Of a stretch of 64,000 nucleotides of DNA, positions 25,505 to 34,516 are shown in pieces; positions within the stretch are counted from its first letter, which is position 1; each line of letters starts with the position of its first letter. The notes below the pieces were generated by a model. It was not told the DNA's origin. It did no database searches and saw only the letters and a program-made list of their open reading frames with translations. The stretch lies in contig CAYTLW010000016.1 in the NCBI GenBank assembly GCA_964438735.1, positions 1-64,000 on the forward strand. The letters are read 5' to 3'. The position numbers were made by a program, and so were the translations under genes. The DNA comes from CAYTLW01 sp964438735. GTDB lineage: Bacteria; Myxococcota_A; UBA9042.

Positions 25505-26848
25505 ATGGCCTCCCCAAGCACCCGCAGGATCGCCCAGATCTCCTCGCACATCCTCGTCGCGTGCGGGGCGGTGGTATTGGTGGTGTGGCTGCAGGGACGT
25601 GGCGATGACGGACAGCAAGATCCGCCGCCCGACATCGCCGACGCCGACGTCACGGCCCATGCGCCCGCCGAGCAGACCGGCACCGTAGCCCGCGCGGCCG
25701 ACACGACGATCGCTGCGGTCCCGACCACAGACGCAGACTCCTCGGAAGAGGCGGGCGGTCTGGCAGGGCAGGCGCCGATCCGCATCATCGCCACGCCCGA
25801 GGTGTTGCGCGTCTGGCACCTGACGGACATGAAGCTGCGTGCGGAGCCCGCCCAGGGAGAGCAGTTCACCGACTTCACCTGGCACTTCGGCGACGGCAGC
25901 GAGCCTGTACGCGGCGTCGAGGTCGACCACACCTTCCCGGAATCGGTCGCCGATCGACACATCACCCTGCAAGCCCGGCGGGCCGATGGGACCAAACTCG
26001 TGCTGTCCCGCCGCCTGCCCATCGAACGCCTGGCGGTCGTGCCCCTGGACGGCGAGGAAGCGCCGGCCTGGAAGCTGCCCCGGCCTCGCGGTCGCCGACT
26101 GGTAGCCATCGGACCATGCGACTCCAAGACCCTCGAACGGCTCCTGGTCGCCGCGGCGGGTCCCTGGCGGGCCGACGGGGTGCTCCTCGTGGGCGATGCC
26201 CAGCTGGCCGATCGGGCGCGAATCATCGTCGACTCCAGGGTCCAGGCCCTACCCCTTCTCTTGTTCGATGTCGGGCCGACAGGGGCCGGGCTGTCGAAGA
26301 ACGCGACGCCCCTGCGGGTGATTCGCGACCCCGCCGGCGAGGTCAAGTCGCTGGTGCGCGGCGGACGATCGGACGTGCACATCCTGTCCGGCCTGGCGCT
26401 GGTGGCCATCGACACGCGCGACGAGGTGGACAACGTCGCGCTGCGTCGACTGCGCGCCGACCTGGAGGTGGCGACCGCCTTTGCAGCCACGGCGCTGCTG
26501 AGCGCCCGTCCCCTGTCCCCATTACGCGACGGCGAGGCGCCGGCGGCGCTGGCCTACCGGATCTATGAACAGGCGCTGCGCCAACGGGTGCGCTTCGTGC
26601 TCTCTGGCCGCTCCCGACTGGCCTACGACGCCCGTTATGGCGGTGTCGGCGCGATCTCCGTCGGCTCCGTCAACCAGGAAGGCTGCCATCGCCCCATGGG
26701 AAGCGACCATTGCCAGGCGCCTTCGGTGTCCGTGGTCGATATCCCCGACGCAGGCGGCCTCCGCGCCTGGCACCTGCGCGCGCCCGAATTCGAGCGACGC
26801 CTCGATCATGCCGACCTGCCCGCCGAGGTGGGCAAGTACCGCAGATGA
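25505..26848 (+). CDS. Membrane-anchored PKD-domain protein, possibly degenerate phosphoesterase
   Basis: A 447-residue protein. The N-terminal helix (about 13-30) is an anchor or signal. An Asp/Ala-rich linker leads to a PKD-like beta-sandwich (about 115-165) with the hallmark F-T-W-H-F-G-D-G-S and DHTFPE strand. The C-terminal region (about 200-430) contains IGPCDSK, LLVGDAQLAD, HILSGLALVAIDT and FVLSGRSR segments. These are laid out like a calcineurin-type phosphoesterase but without its full set of His/Asp/Asn metal ligands. The stop overlaps the hemW start (ATGA). The exact role is unknown; the phosphoesterase relationship is inference. Confidence 0.65.
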   Translation: MASPSTRRIAQISSHILVACGAVVLVVWLQGRGDDGQQDPPPDIADADVTAHAPAEQTGTVARAADTTIAAVPTTDADSSEEAGGLAGQAPIRIIATPEVLRVWHLTDMKLRAEPAQGEQFTDFTWHFGDGSEPVRGVEVDHTFPESVADRHITLQARRADGTKLVLSRRLPIERLAVVPLDGEEAPAWKLPRPRGRRLVAIGPCDSKTLERLLVAAAGPWRADGVLLVGDAQLADRARIIVDSRVQALPLLLFDVGPTGAGLSKNATPLRVIRDPAGEVKSLVRGGRSDVHILSGLALVAIDTRDEVDNVALRRLRADLEVATAFAATALLSARPLSPLRDGEAPAALAYRIYEQALRQRVRFVLSGRSRLAYDARYGGVGAISVGSVNQEGCHRPMGSDHCQAPSVSVVDIPDAGGLRAWHLRAPEFERRLDHADLPAEVGKYRR

Positions 26849-28056
26849 GTGACAGCCGACCGGCAGAACTGCTGGATCAGGGGCCCGTGGCGCCCGCGCA
26901 CTCGATCTACGTGCATTTTCCGTGGTGTCGTCATCGTTGCGCTTACTGCGATTTCGCCACCACCGCCGCGCGCGTGATCCCCCGCCAGGCCTACCTGCAA
27001 GCCATCCGCCGCGACCTGGACCGCCGGGTCGATCTGCTGGGCCCGGTCCAGACGCTGTTCTTCGGCGGCGGAACGCCCTCGTTATGGGGCCCGGAGCCCG
27101 TGGCGGCGGTGATCGCGGCCATCGACGCGGCGGCAGGCCTGACCGACGACGCCGAGATCACCCTGGAGGCCAACCCCGGCGCCAGCGGGCCGGCGGATCT
27201 GGCCGGTCTCGCCGCCGCCGGCATCAACCGCATCTCGCTCGGCGTGCAGGCCCTGGACGACGGCCGACTGCAACAGCTGGATCGCATCCACGACGCCGAC
27301 GCAGCCCGCCTGGCCCTGGCCGAGGTTGGCCGACTGCTGGCCGACGGCGGACTCCGGAGCGCCTCGGCCGACCTGCTGCTGGGCGCCCCGGGGCAGACCG
27401 TGGCGCACCTGGCCGACGAGTTGAACGAACTGCTGGACTACGGCCTGCCCCACCTGAGCGCCTACACCCTGACCGTCGAACCCGGCACCCCGCTCTCCCG
27501 CCAGGTGGCCAATGGGCGCGCCCGTGCTCCGAACGAGGGGCTGCAGACCGAGATGTTGATGGCCATGGAGCGCCTGGTCGCGCCCTGGGGCCTGCGCCGC
27601 TACGAGGTCTCGAACCTGGCACAACCCGGCCACGAGAGCCGCCACAACCTGGCCTGCTGGCGTGGCCAACCCTATGTCGGCCTGGGTACGGCGGCCCACG
27701 GCTTCGCCCGCCTGGCCAGGGGTTCGGCCATCGGCTGGCGCTGGGGCAACCTGGCCGACGCCAACGGCTGGCAGAGGGCGATTGGTAGCGGCGCGGCCGC
27801 CGAGGCCTTCGTCGAGGTCATCGACCCCGAGATGCACCTGGACGAACGGGTGCTGACGGGGTTGCGTCTGGCGGAGGGGTTGGACTTGGAGAGCCTGCGA
27901 GCCGATCTGCCGGCGGACCTCTGCCAGCGGCTCGAGTCACGGGCAGCCGAGCTGATCGCTGCCGGCGAACCGCTGGAGCTGGTGGGCGGTCGACTTCACT
28001 GCAGGCCGTCGGCGTTGCCGCGACTGGACGGCCTGATCGTCTCTTTGTTGGCTTGA
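26845..28056 (+). CDS. hemW: HemW-like radical SAM heme chaperone
   Basis: A 403-residue radical SAM protein of the HemW/HemN family. The cluster motif is C-x3-C-x2-C at Cys 28, 32 and 35 (CRHRCAYC) followed by D-F, a form typical of HemW rather than coproporphyrinogen oxidase HemN. FFGGGTPSL, EANPG, RISLGVQ and DLLLGAPGQT are family blocks, and the C-terminal HemN_C region contains LDERVLTGLRLAEGLD. HemW binds heme and transfers it to respiratory proteins. It is translationally coupled to the upstream PKD gene and convergent with the barrel-protein gene only six bases away. Confidence 0.92.
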   Translation: MSDSRPAELLDQGPVAPAHSIYVHFPWCRHRCAYCDFATTAARVIPRQAYLQAIRRDLDRRVDLLGPVQTLFFGGGTPSLWGPEPVAAVIAAIDAAAGLTDDAEITLEANPGASGPADLAGLAAAGINRISLGVQALDDGRLQQLDRIHDADAARLALAEVGRLLADGGLRSASADLLLGAPGQTVAHLADELNELLDYGLPHLSAYTLTVEPGTPLSRQVANGRARAPNEGLQTEMLMAMERLVAPWGLRRYEVSNLAQPGHESRHNLACWRGQPYVGLGTAAHGFARLARGSAIGWRWGNLADANGWQRAIGSGAAAEAFVEVIDPEMHLDERVLTGLRLAEGLDLESLRADLPADLCQRLESRAAELIAAGEPLELVGGRLHCRPSALPRLDGLIVSLLA

Positions 28057-28062
28057 AGAGAG

Positions 28063-29109
28063 CTACAACGCCAGGCTGAGTCCGCCGCCGACATAGGGCG
28101 CGTCGCGCAAGCCGGCATCCACGTGCAGCCCCATGGAGGAGCCCAGGTCGACCGTCAGGCCTACCGATACGTGCACGGATGGCCAGATGCGGCTGGGCAG
28201 CGGCGCGTCCTGCTGGCCCACCTTGCGCCAGTGGGGGCAGGTGGCCTGGTTGTCGTCGGGGCAGATGGGCAGGGTCTCGATCCGCTGCACGTCGCCGGCG
28301 ATGATGCCCATGCCCAGGCCCCCGCGGAACATGGCACCGACCGGCCCGAAGAGCTTTCGCCGATAGACGTACTCGAAAGCCAGATCGATCAGCACGGCGT
28401 CGACCTCGGTGTAGCGCGGTGAAGGCTTGCCATCGGCGCTGTACCAGTTGGCAGCCGGCACCAGCGGCACCGCCAGGCCGATGCGACCGCCGTAGTGATG
28501 GCGCGCGGTGGCCGGTCGCAGCAGGCTGATATCGAAACCAACCCCGACCAGCTCCGGGTGCATCTCTCGATCACTGAGGGCGTCGACGAAAGCCCTGGGT
28601 ACCGTCACCCAACCGGCGTCCAACATGACGACCATCGTCCGCCCGGCGACGGCTGCGGTTTCGGCACGCAATCGCGCGGCCTCCCGGGCGCGTTCGGCGT
28701 CGGCGCGACGACGCTCGGCCTGGGCAGCCGACTTTGCAGCGGCGGCGCGGGCGGCGGCAGTTTTGGCGGCGGCGGCTTTGGCGGCGGCGGCTTTGGTGGC
28801 CGCATCTTTGGCGGCGGCATCGGCGGCTTCCTTCTTCTTGCGTTCGGCGGCGATTCGCTTCGCCTCGGCGGCTTTCCTGGCGGCTTCGGCCTGCTCGCGC
28901 GCCGCATCGCCGCCCAAACGGGCATCGGGCGGCGGGGGTCGCTCGCCTTGGACGGCCGGTCGGCCGCCGCCGATGGGAACTTTGATCAACGTCGGTTGCT
29001 CTGATGGCTCGCTCGCCACGGCGGGTACGCACACCCCGACGATCAGCGCCGCCAGCAGGGATGGGAGATGGCAAAGGGGGCCGCCGGGTCGCGTTTGCCA
29101 GCGCCTCAT
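28063..29109 (-). CDS. Probable outer-membrane beta-barrel protein with Ala-rich coiled-coil
   Basis: A 348-residue protein: signal peptide ending near VASEP, a Pro-rich segment, then a long Ala/Lys/Glu-rich helix (about 70-150). The C-terminal half (about 155-348) has alternating hydrophobic residues, many Gly and aromatic residues, and ends in GGGLSLAL, as expected for an outer-membrane barrel. The helical part could cross the periplasm or bind peptidoglycan. I used the ATG at 29109; an in-frame TTG six codons upstream is also possible. It is divergent from the HAD-like gene. No specific family recognised. Confidence 0.65.
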   Translation of the reverse strand: MRRWQTRPGGPLCHLPSLLAALIVGVCVPAVASEPSEQPTLIKVPIGGGRPAVQGERPPPPDARLGGDAAREQAEAARKAAEAKRIAAERKKKEAADAAAKDAATKAAAAKAAAAKTAAARAAAAKSAAQAERRRADAERAREAARLRAETAAVAGRTMVVMLDAGWVTVPRAFVDALSDREMHPELVGVGFDISLLRPATARHHYGGRIGLAVPLVPAANWYSADGKPSPRYTEVDAVLIDLAFEYVYRRKLFGPVGAMFRGGLGMGIIAGDVQRIETLPICPDDNQATCPHWRKVGQQDAPLPSRIWPSVHVSVGLTVDLGSSMGLHVDAGLRDAPYVGGGLSLAL

Positions 29110-29248
29110 GGTCACGTTCTGCAACAAGGGCGGGCTCCTCCGCGGGTCGACCGGGCAAAGCTACCGCGCTCAAAAGCGCTTGGCAACGCGCCACGGCTGC
29201 GCCAGACTTCCGCTCTCACCCGGGGACTGGTCCCGGCATCCGGCTGCC

Positions 29249-29944
29249 ATGCGGTACTCCTGCGTCGTCTTCGAGTTCGATGGCACCCTGGTGGACACGA
29301 CCGCCAGCATGACGGTGTCTCTGAACGAGGTGCTGGCGCTCCACGGCCGCCGCGCCATCGACGCCAACCAGGTCCGTCGCATCGCCCCGGAAGGGATGCG
29401 CACCGTCCTGCGTCGCAGCTTCGTCATGACCGGCACGGCGCTCAACGACATCGCCCTGGGCGAGACGCTGGAGACTTTCCGAGAGGCCTATCGGGCGCGG
29501 CTGTTCGAGCTGACCCGGCCGGCGCCCGACCTGGTGCCAACGCTGCGCCGCCTGCGCGACCGCGGTGTCGTGCTCAGCATTCTCACCAACCGGCATGAGC
29601 AGACCACCGTGCGCCTCATGGAGCATTTCGGGCTGACGTCGTTTTTTGACTTCCTGGTCGCCGGCGACATGGGCGTGGCGCGCAAGCCCGACCCCGCGGG
29701 GTTGAACCAGATCATGGAGTCGGCCGGTGCCTCCACAGAGCAGACAGTGCTGGTGGGCAATGCCCGCAGCGATCTGCTCACCGCTCGCAATGGCGACGTG
29801 TCCTACGCCACCTGCAGCCCATTCGCCGAGCGCAGCCACCTGATCGCGCAAGGAGCGGACTTCGTGCTCCATCGCCTGGACCAGGTGATCCACCTGGCGG
29901 TCGGCGAGGAATCCACGAGCAGCGCGGGCAGCGCCGGGGGCTGA
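29249..29944 (+). CDS. HAD-superfamily protein with altered catalytic residues
   Basis: A 231-residue protein with the fold plan of phosphoglycolate phosphatase-type HAD hydrolases. Motif I is FEFDGTLVDT, so the nucleophilic Asp is Glu 9 while the general acid Asp 11 is kept. Motif II is ILTN (Thr 113), motif III Lys 146 in ARKPDP, and motif IV reads VGNARSD with Asn 171 where Asp normally binds magnesium and Asp 175 retained. These two substitutions argue against normal phosphatase turnover. The alpha-helical cap (about 20-90) is intact. The protein might be a binding or regulatory relic, or have weak activity. It is followed by convergent genes. Confidence 0.8.
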   Translation: MRYSCVVFEFDGTLVDTTASMTVSLNEVLALHGRRAIDANQVRRIAPEGMRTVLRRSFVMTGTALNDIALGETLETFREAYRARLFELTRPAPDLVPTLRRLRDRGVVLSILTNRHEQTTVRLMEHFGLTSFFDFLVAGDMGVARKPDPAGLNQIMESAGASTEQTVLVGNARSDLLTARNGDVSYATCSPFAERSHLIAQGADFVLHRLDQVIHLAVGEESTSSAGSAGG

Positions 29945-29997
29945 TGACGCCGGCGGGTGATCACGTCGGCGGATGATCGCATCGATGCCGGGTCAGA

Positions 29998-31935
29998 CTA
30001 CAAGCAGAGTGAGTTTCGGCAGTTGGCCAGGGCCGTCTGCAACGCCGTGCCGGTGAGCGAGACGCCCTGCAGGCACTTGGTCTCGCAGGCGACGTCGTTG
30101 TTGCACTTGTTGATGCAGCTGTCGGTGGACGCGCAATCGGCGTTGGCCTTGCAACGCACGTCCTGAAGCCAGCAGGCGGCCGGCCCGCAGGCGGCCACAC
30201 AGTCGCCCAGGGTGACGCCCTTGGGGCAGGGTTTACCCGACCAGCTGTTCTTGACGCAGGCGGCCATGCGACAGGCGTGACGGATCTGGAAGAGTCCGAT
30301 GGCCTGGACCGGCGCCTTGGCCACACAACCGGCTCGACAGGCCGCGTCACTGCACTTGTCGACGCACCCCTGCAGGGCCAGGCAGGGCGAATCGTTGGCG
30401 CAACCGGCGTCGGCATCCTTGCAGCGCTCGCCCGTGCAGGTGGCGATGCAGGTGCCGTCGGCTACACCGCAGGCGCCGCCGCCCGCGGGGCAATCGGCGG
30501 CGCAGGTCTTGTCGTCTTCACCCGGCTCGCAGACCTTGTTGCCGCACTTGGTCGCCAGGCACTGTCCCCACCAGCACTTGCCAGTGCTGCAGGTGCTGCC
30601 GACCTTGCCGAAGCCATTCTCGCAGCCCGTGGGCGTGCAGGTGTCGTTGGTGCAGGCGTTGCCGTCACCGCACTTGCCGTCATCCGGGCTCTTGCAGACG
30701 CCCACCTTGCAGGCATCGGCGGTGGTGCAGGCGCTGCCATCGTCGCAAGGCGCCTTGTCGTCGGGCACGTGGTGGCAGCCGCCCTTGGCCGCGTCGCAGC
30801 CATCGACGGTGCAGGCGTTGCCGTCGTCGCAGATCTTCTTCTTGCCGGCGCCACACTTGCCGGCGGTACACGTGCCTCCCGTAGAGCAGACATCGCCGTC
30901 ATCGCACTCGGCGCCATCCTTGGCGGGGGTGTTGTCGCAGGCGCCGTTCTTGCTGTTGTTACACACATCGTCGGTGCACGGATTGTCGTCGTCGCATAGA
31001 TCGAGCACGCCTTTGCATTGCACCAGGCTGGTCGGATCGTTGGGATCGCCTTTCTCGTTGATGACACAGTGTTCGCCCTTTATGCACGCGTTTCCGTCGT
31101 TGCACAGGATGCCGGGGGCCGGCGCCTCGCCGCAGCCGAGCTTCGGATGACAGCCGGCCAATGTGCAGGGGTTGCCGTCCGCCTCGGGGCACTTCTTCTG
31201 GCCACCGGCCACGCATTCTCCCATGGCACAGTGGTCCGGATCGGTACATTGATCCTCATCGTCGCAGGTGACGGTTTCCTCGGCGGCGATTTCGGCAAAC
31301 AGCATATGGCAGCCCTTTTCGGGCAGGCAGGCGTTCGTGGTGCACGGGTTGTTGTCGTCGTCGCAGTCGGTGCCCGGGAAGATCTGGCTGCCGGTGCACT
31401 TGCCCTCCTTGCACTGGTCGTTCTTGGTGCAGAGATTGGCGTCGTTGCAGGCGGCCCCCTCCAGCGGAGCGTAGCTGCAGCCATTGGACCCGCATTGGTC
31501 TTTGGTGCACGGGTTGCCGTCATTGCAGATCTTCTGCTGCCAGGTGCAGAAGCCGTCCAGACAGCGCAGGTTGGTGCGGCAGGCTTCGTCATCGCCACAT
31601 TTGGCGTCGTCGGCCTTCTTCTTCACCTCGCAGAATCCCGTGCCGACGTTGCAGGTGACGTCGTGGCAGGGGTTCTTGGCCAGGTCGGCGCACTGTTTGT
31701 CGTTGGTGCAACCTTCAATCAGGGGCACATCGGGTACCGCGGCGATGTCGGCCCCTTTGGCGGCATCGGATTCGGCCGCGTCCGAACCGGCGTCTTCGGC
31801 AACGTCTTCATCCGGTTCGGAGGTGGCCGCGTCGCTCTCCTCGGGTTTGCGATCCGGCAGACAGCCCACCGCGAGCACAACGACGAAGAGCGCCAGCCAG
31901 GGGCGAGCATGAAGCCGGGCGGGGGCACGTCGCAT
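29998..31935 (-). CDS. Cys-rich surface lipoprotein with Dicty_CTDC-like repeats (1)
   Basis: A 645-residue lipoprotein with lipobox AVGC (Cys 25), an Asp/Ala/Glu-rich spacer (about 30-70) and then more than a dozen Cys-rich repeats of the form C-D-D-G-N-x-C-T-x-D-x-C (about 75-450). These are the disulfide-rich repeats (Dicty_CTDC type) often found in myxobacterial surface proteins. The C-terminal third (about 460-645) has a different Cys-rich arrangement, including CIATCTGERC and CINKCNNDVAC. It lies 3 bases downstream of a second lipoprotein of the same kind, so both are made from one transcript. Expected outer-surface protein; ligand unknown. Confidence 0.82.
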   Translation of the reverse strand: MRRAPARLHARPWLALFVVVLAVGCLPDRKPEESDAATSEPDEDVAEDAGSDAAESDAAKGADIAAVPDVPLIEGCTNDKQCADLAKNPCHDVTCNVGTGFCEVKKKADDAKCGDDEACRTNLRCLDGFCTWQQKICNDGNPCTKDQCGSNGCSYAPLEGAACNDANLCTKNDQCKEGKCTGSQIFPGTDCDDDNNPCTTNACLPEKGCHMLFAEIAAEETVTCDDEDQCTDPDHCAMGECVAGGQKKCPEADGNPCTLAGCHPKLGCGEAPAPGILCNDGNACIKGEHCVINEKGDPNDPTSLVQCKGVLDLCDDDNPCTDDVCNNSKNGACDNTPAKDGAECDDGDVCSTGGTCTAGKCGAGKKKICDDGNACTVDGCDAAKGGCHHVPDDKAPCDDGSACTTADACKVGVCKSPDDGKCGDGNACTNDTCTPTGCENGFGKVGSTCSTGKCWWGQCLATKCGNKVCEPGEDDKTCAADCPAGGGACGVADGTCIATCTGERCKDADAGCANDSPCLALQGCVDKCSDAACRAGCVAKAPVQAIGLFQIRHACRMAACVKNSWSGKPCPKGVTLGDCVAACGPAACWLQDVRCKANADCASTDSCINKCNNDVACETKCLQGVSLTGTALQTALANCRNSLCL

Positions 31936-31938
31936 GGC

Positions 31939-33246
31939 TCAGCCCCCCGTCCCGCAGCTGCCTGCCTTGCATTGTTTTCCGTCGCCACAGGGTTTGCCAT
32001 CTTTGGCGTTGTTGCCCTTGCAGCTGCCGTCCTTGCAGGTGTCCTGATCGGTGCAGCCGTTGCCATCGTTGCAGGCGGACTTGTTGGCCGCGAACACGCA
32101 GCCCGTCTTCTCGTCACACTTGTCGTCCGTACAGGCGTTGCCGTCGGCGCAAACCAGGTCGGATTGCGGATTGCACTTGCCCTCGAAGCAGCCGCTCTTG
32201 TCCGTGCAGGCGTTGTCGTCGTCGCAGGACTCGTTATTTGTCAGCGACTGGTAGCTGCAGGCGGCATCGCCGCTCTTGTTTGGATCACAGCTGTCGGTGG
32301 TGCACCCGTCGCCGTCGTCGCACTTGCTGGCGCCCAGCTTGCACTTGCCATCGGTGCAGGTTCCCTTGGCGCAGGCACCGCCGCAGGAGGGCACCTCACC
32401 ACCCAACTCCAGGTTGAGACAGCCGACGCCGGCGGCGCAGTTGTCCTTGGTGCAGGCGTTGCCGTCGTCGCAATTGGCCGTGACCCCCTTGCAGACGCTG
32501 TTGCTGCACTTGTCGCCAGTGGTGCAGGGCAGGCCGTCGTCGCACTTGTCGCCCTCCTGGCTGGGATCGGGCGAGTTGATGCAGTCACCGGACTTGTTGC
32601 ACGCGCCCTTCTTGCACGGCTCGTTGGTAGTGCAATCCCGCTCGGCCAGCGAGCCGCATTGGCCGTCCTTGCATGCGGCGACCACCACGCATGGATCGTC
32701 GTGGTCGCATGGCGCGACGTTGCTGGTGGCCGTACAGTCGGCCGCCGGATCGCAGTAGTCGTCGGTACATGGATTGCTGTCATCGCACTCTTTGGCCGTG
32801 CCCTTGCACTTGCCGACCTTGCAGGTGTCGTTCTCTGTGCACGGGTTGCCGTCGTCGCAGGTGCCGCCGTTCTTGTTGTTCGGCTCGCAGACGCCGGTGG
32901 CGACGCTGCAGACGGCTTTGATGCAGGGCACCAGGGCCTCGAGGTAGGCGCAATGGGCGTTGGCCGTGCAACCGCCGGGTAGCTGTACCGACCCGGCGTC
33001 CTCGGCGGCCGCGTCGTCGCTGCCATCCGCGCTACCCGCTTCGGTGGCTTCACCATCGGCGGCCGTCGCGTCGCCTTCGCCGGCGCCATCGTCAGCGGTC
33101 ACATCCCCGCCGCTGTCCACCTGGCCGGTATCTGGCGGCGGCTTGGTATTGTCTCGCTTGCCCGGCACACAACTGGCCATCAGGGCGACCCCATAACAGA
33201 GAATCGCCAGAGCATGTGTCGTACGACTGCGATGCTGGCCTGCCAT
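31939..33246 (-). CDS. Cys-rich surface lipoprotein with Dicty_CTDC-like repeats (2)
   Basis: A 435-residue lipoprotein with lipobox MASC (Cys 26), a long acidic Asp/Ala/Glu/Gly spacer (about 35-85) and about ten repeats of the C-D-D-G-N-x-C-T-x-D-x-C type up to the C-terminus. It is related to the 645-residue protein encoded three bases downstream but lacks that protein's extra C-terminal domain. Both are probably exported by the Lol pathway and cross-linked by disulfides outside. The start is the first ATG of the frame; the ribosome-binding site is weak. Confidence 0.82.
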   Translation of the reverse strand: MAGQHRSRTTHALAILCYGVALMASCVPGKRDNTKPPPDTGQVDSGGDVTADDGAGEGDATAADGEATEAGSADGSDDAAAEDAGSVQLPGGCTANAHCAYLEALVPCIKAVCSVATGVCEPNNKNGGTCDDGNPCTENDTCKVGKCKGTAKECDDSNPCTDDYCDPAADCTATSNVAPCDHDDPCVVVAACKDGQCGSLAERDCTTNEPCKKGACNKSGDCINSPDPSQEGDKCDDGLPCTTGDKCSNSVCKGVTANCDDGNACTKDNCAAGVGCLNLELGGEVPSCGGACAKGTCTDGKCKLGASKCDDGDGCTTDSCDPNKSGDAACSYQSLTNNESCDDDNACTDKSGCFEGKCNPQSDLVCADGNACTDDKCDEKTGCVFAANKSACNDGNGCTDQDTCKDGSCKGNNAKDGKPCGDGKQCKAGSCGTGG

Positions 33247-33370
33247 GGACCCGGAACTCCGCTCGGAGAATGCGCCAAGGTGCGCCCGCGAGGATTCTAA
33301 CGGGCCCCCTGCGCTGCGTCCACGCTACGCCAGGACAGGTCCCGGCGCACGAAAAACAGCGCCCCGCGTC

Positions 33371-34423
33371 TCAGTCGTCCGCGGCGCTCATGACGATGAC
33401 CTGCACCGCCGGTCCGCGGGTCACGGTCAGGTTGCCCAGGCCGTAGAAGAGCTCGCCGTCGATGCAAGGATCGATCGAGTAGCTGTCGCGGGCCTCCACC
33501 CGCACTTCGCGGGCCGGCTGCTGGACCATGTTGGCCATGCGCAGGTCGGCGCCCGCGGAGATGCGCGGCAGGTTGAAGACGACCTCCAGCACCGTCGGCG
33601 CGCCGGCCTGCACGTGCATGACACCGGGCTCTTTGGCATACGGAAAGAGTTGGAACACGCCGGCGATATCCAGGTCGATGGAGCCGATGCTGAGCTCGGT
33701 GAACCAGCGTATGGGCAGCTGGTCGCCATCGATCCACACGTCCAGGCCCTGGGGCTCGAAGACGCTGTCGGAATAGGCACGCGCATCGGTCGGGATCGGC
33801 AACATGCGCAAACCCGGCAGGCCGATGACCGACGAACCGATGATCTGGCCGATCACCTGGCCGATGCCGAGCGCGTCCAGCCGTCCGTGGGCGTAGAACT
33901 TGTCGAAGAAGCGCTGGCTGACGCCGGCCGCGGCACAGGCAAATCCCACCTTGTCGAAGGGCTGGCCGGGAAACTCGCTGCTGTCGTGATAGCGGCCCTG
34001 CATGCGCAGGCTGTCCACTTCGATCACCTGGGGTTCATCGCCGGCGGCGATCATCTCGACCAGGGCCTGGATCAGCGGTTCGCCGCGCCCCTTCACCCCA
34101 GCTTTGGTGCCGACGAAATTGATGGTGCCGTTGTTGGTCGGCATGATCGCCGGGATTCGCTCACCGCGATCCCGCTCGCTGATCACCTGGTCGGCCTTGT
34201 TCACCAACCAGTGAAACGCCCCGTCACCGCCATCGGCAACCCACCAGCGCACGCCGCTGTCGAGGAAGTCGCCGATCACCGCCGGCACGTCATCGGGGTG
34301 ATCGGTGCGTCGCACCGTACCGTGCTCACCGACCAGGTCGACGAGCAACTCATAGCGCTCCGGCTGCAACCGGTTCCGCTTTGAATTCGGGTTGAATACC
34401 ACGCCGATACGGGGCTGACCCAT
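33371..34423 (-). CDS. Diacylglycerol kinase-like lipid kinase homologue
   Basis: A 350-residue protein resembling the DAGK catalytic/NAD kinase-like superfamily: N-terminal VVFNPNSKRNR nucleotide-binding strand, ADGGDGAFHW (normally GGDGT) and PTNNGTINFVGT in place of the usual P-x-G-T-x-N-D motif. The C-terminal half is the expected beta-sandwich region with WIDGD and an FQLFPYAK stretch. The Thr to Ala change in the GGDGT motif and the altered GTxND motif leave kinase activity uncertain. I chose the ATG at 34423; a GTG at 34444 is in frame. Likely acts on a membrane lipid at the inner face, if active. Confidence 0.7.
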   Translation of the reverse strand: MGQPRIGVVFNPNSKRNRLQPERYELLVDLVGEHGTVRRTDHPDDVPAVIGDFLDSGVRWWVADGGDGAFHWLVNKADQVISERDRGERIPAIMPTNNGTINFVGTKAGVKGRGEPLIQALVEMIAAGDEPQVIEVDSLRMQGRYHDSSEFPGQPFDKVGFACAAAGVSQRFFDKFYAHGRLDALGIGQVIGQIIGSSVIGLPGLRMLPIPTDARAYSDSVFEPQGLDVWIDGDQLPIRWFTELSIGSIDLDIAGVFQLFPYAKEPGVMHVQAGAPTVLEVVFNLPRISAGADLRMANMVQQPAREVRVEARDSYSIDPCIDGELFYGLGNLTVTRGPAVQVIVMSAADD

Positions 34424-34516
34424 GGCTGCCGTTCCGGGCGTCACCCAACGAAGAAAGGGGCGACGCGCGGCGGCAGAGTAGCGCGGCTGGATGGCGGGCG
34501 GAAGGTCCGCGCCCGC

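Noticed and set aside
30277..32982. Open frames opposite the Cys-repeat lipoproteins
   Set aside because: Val/Ala/Gly-rich shadows produced by the regular codon pattern of the Cys repeats.
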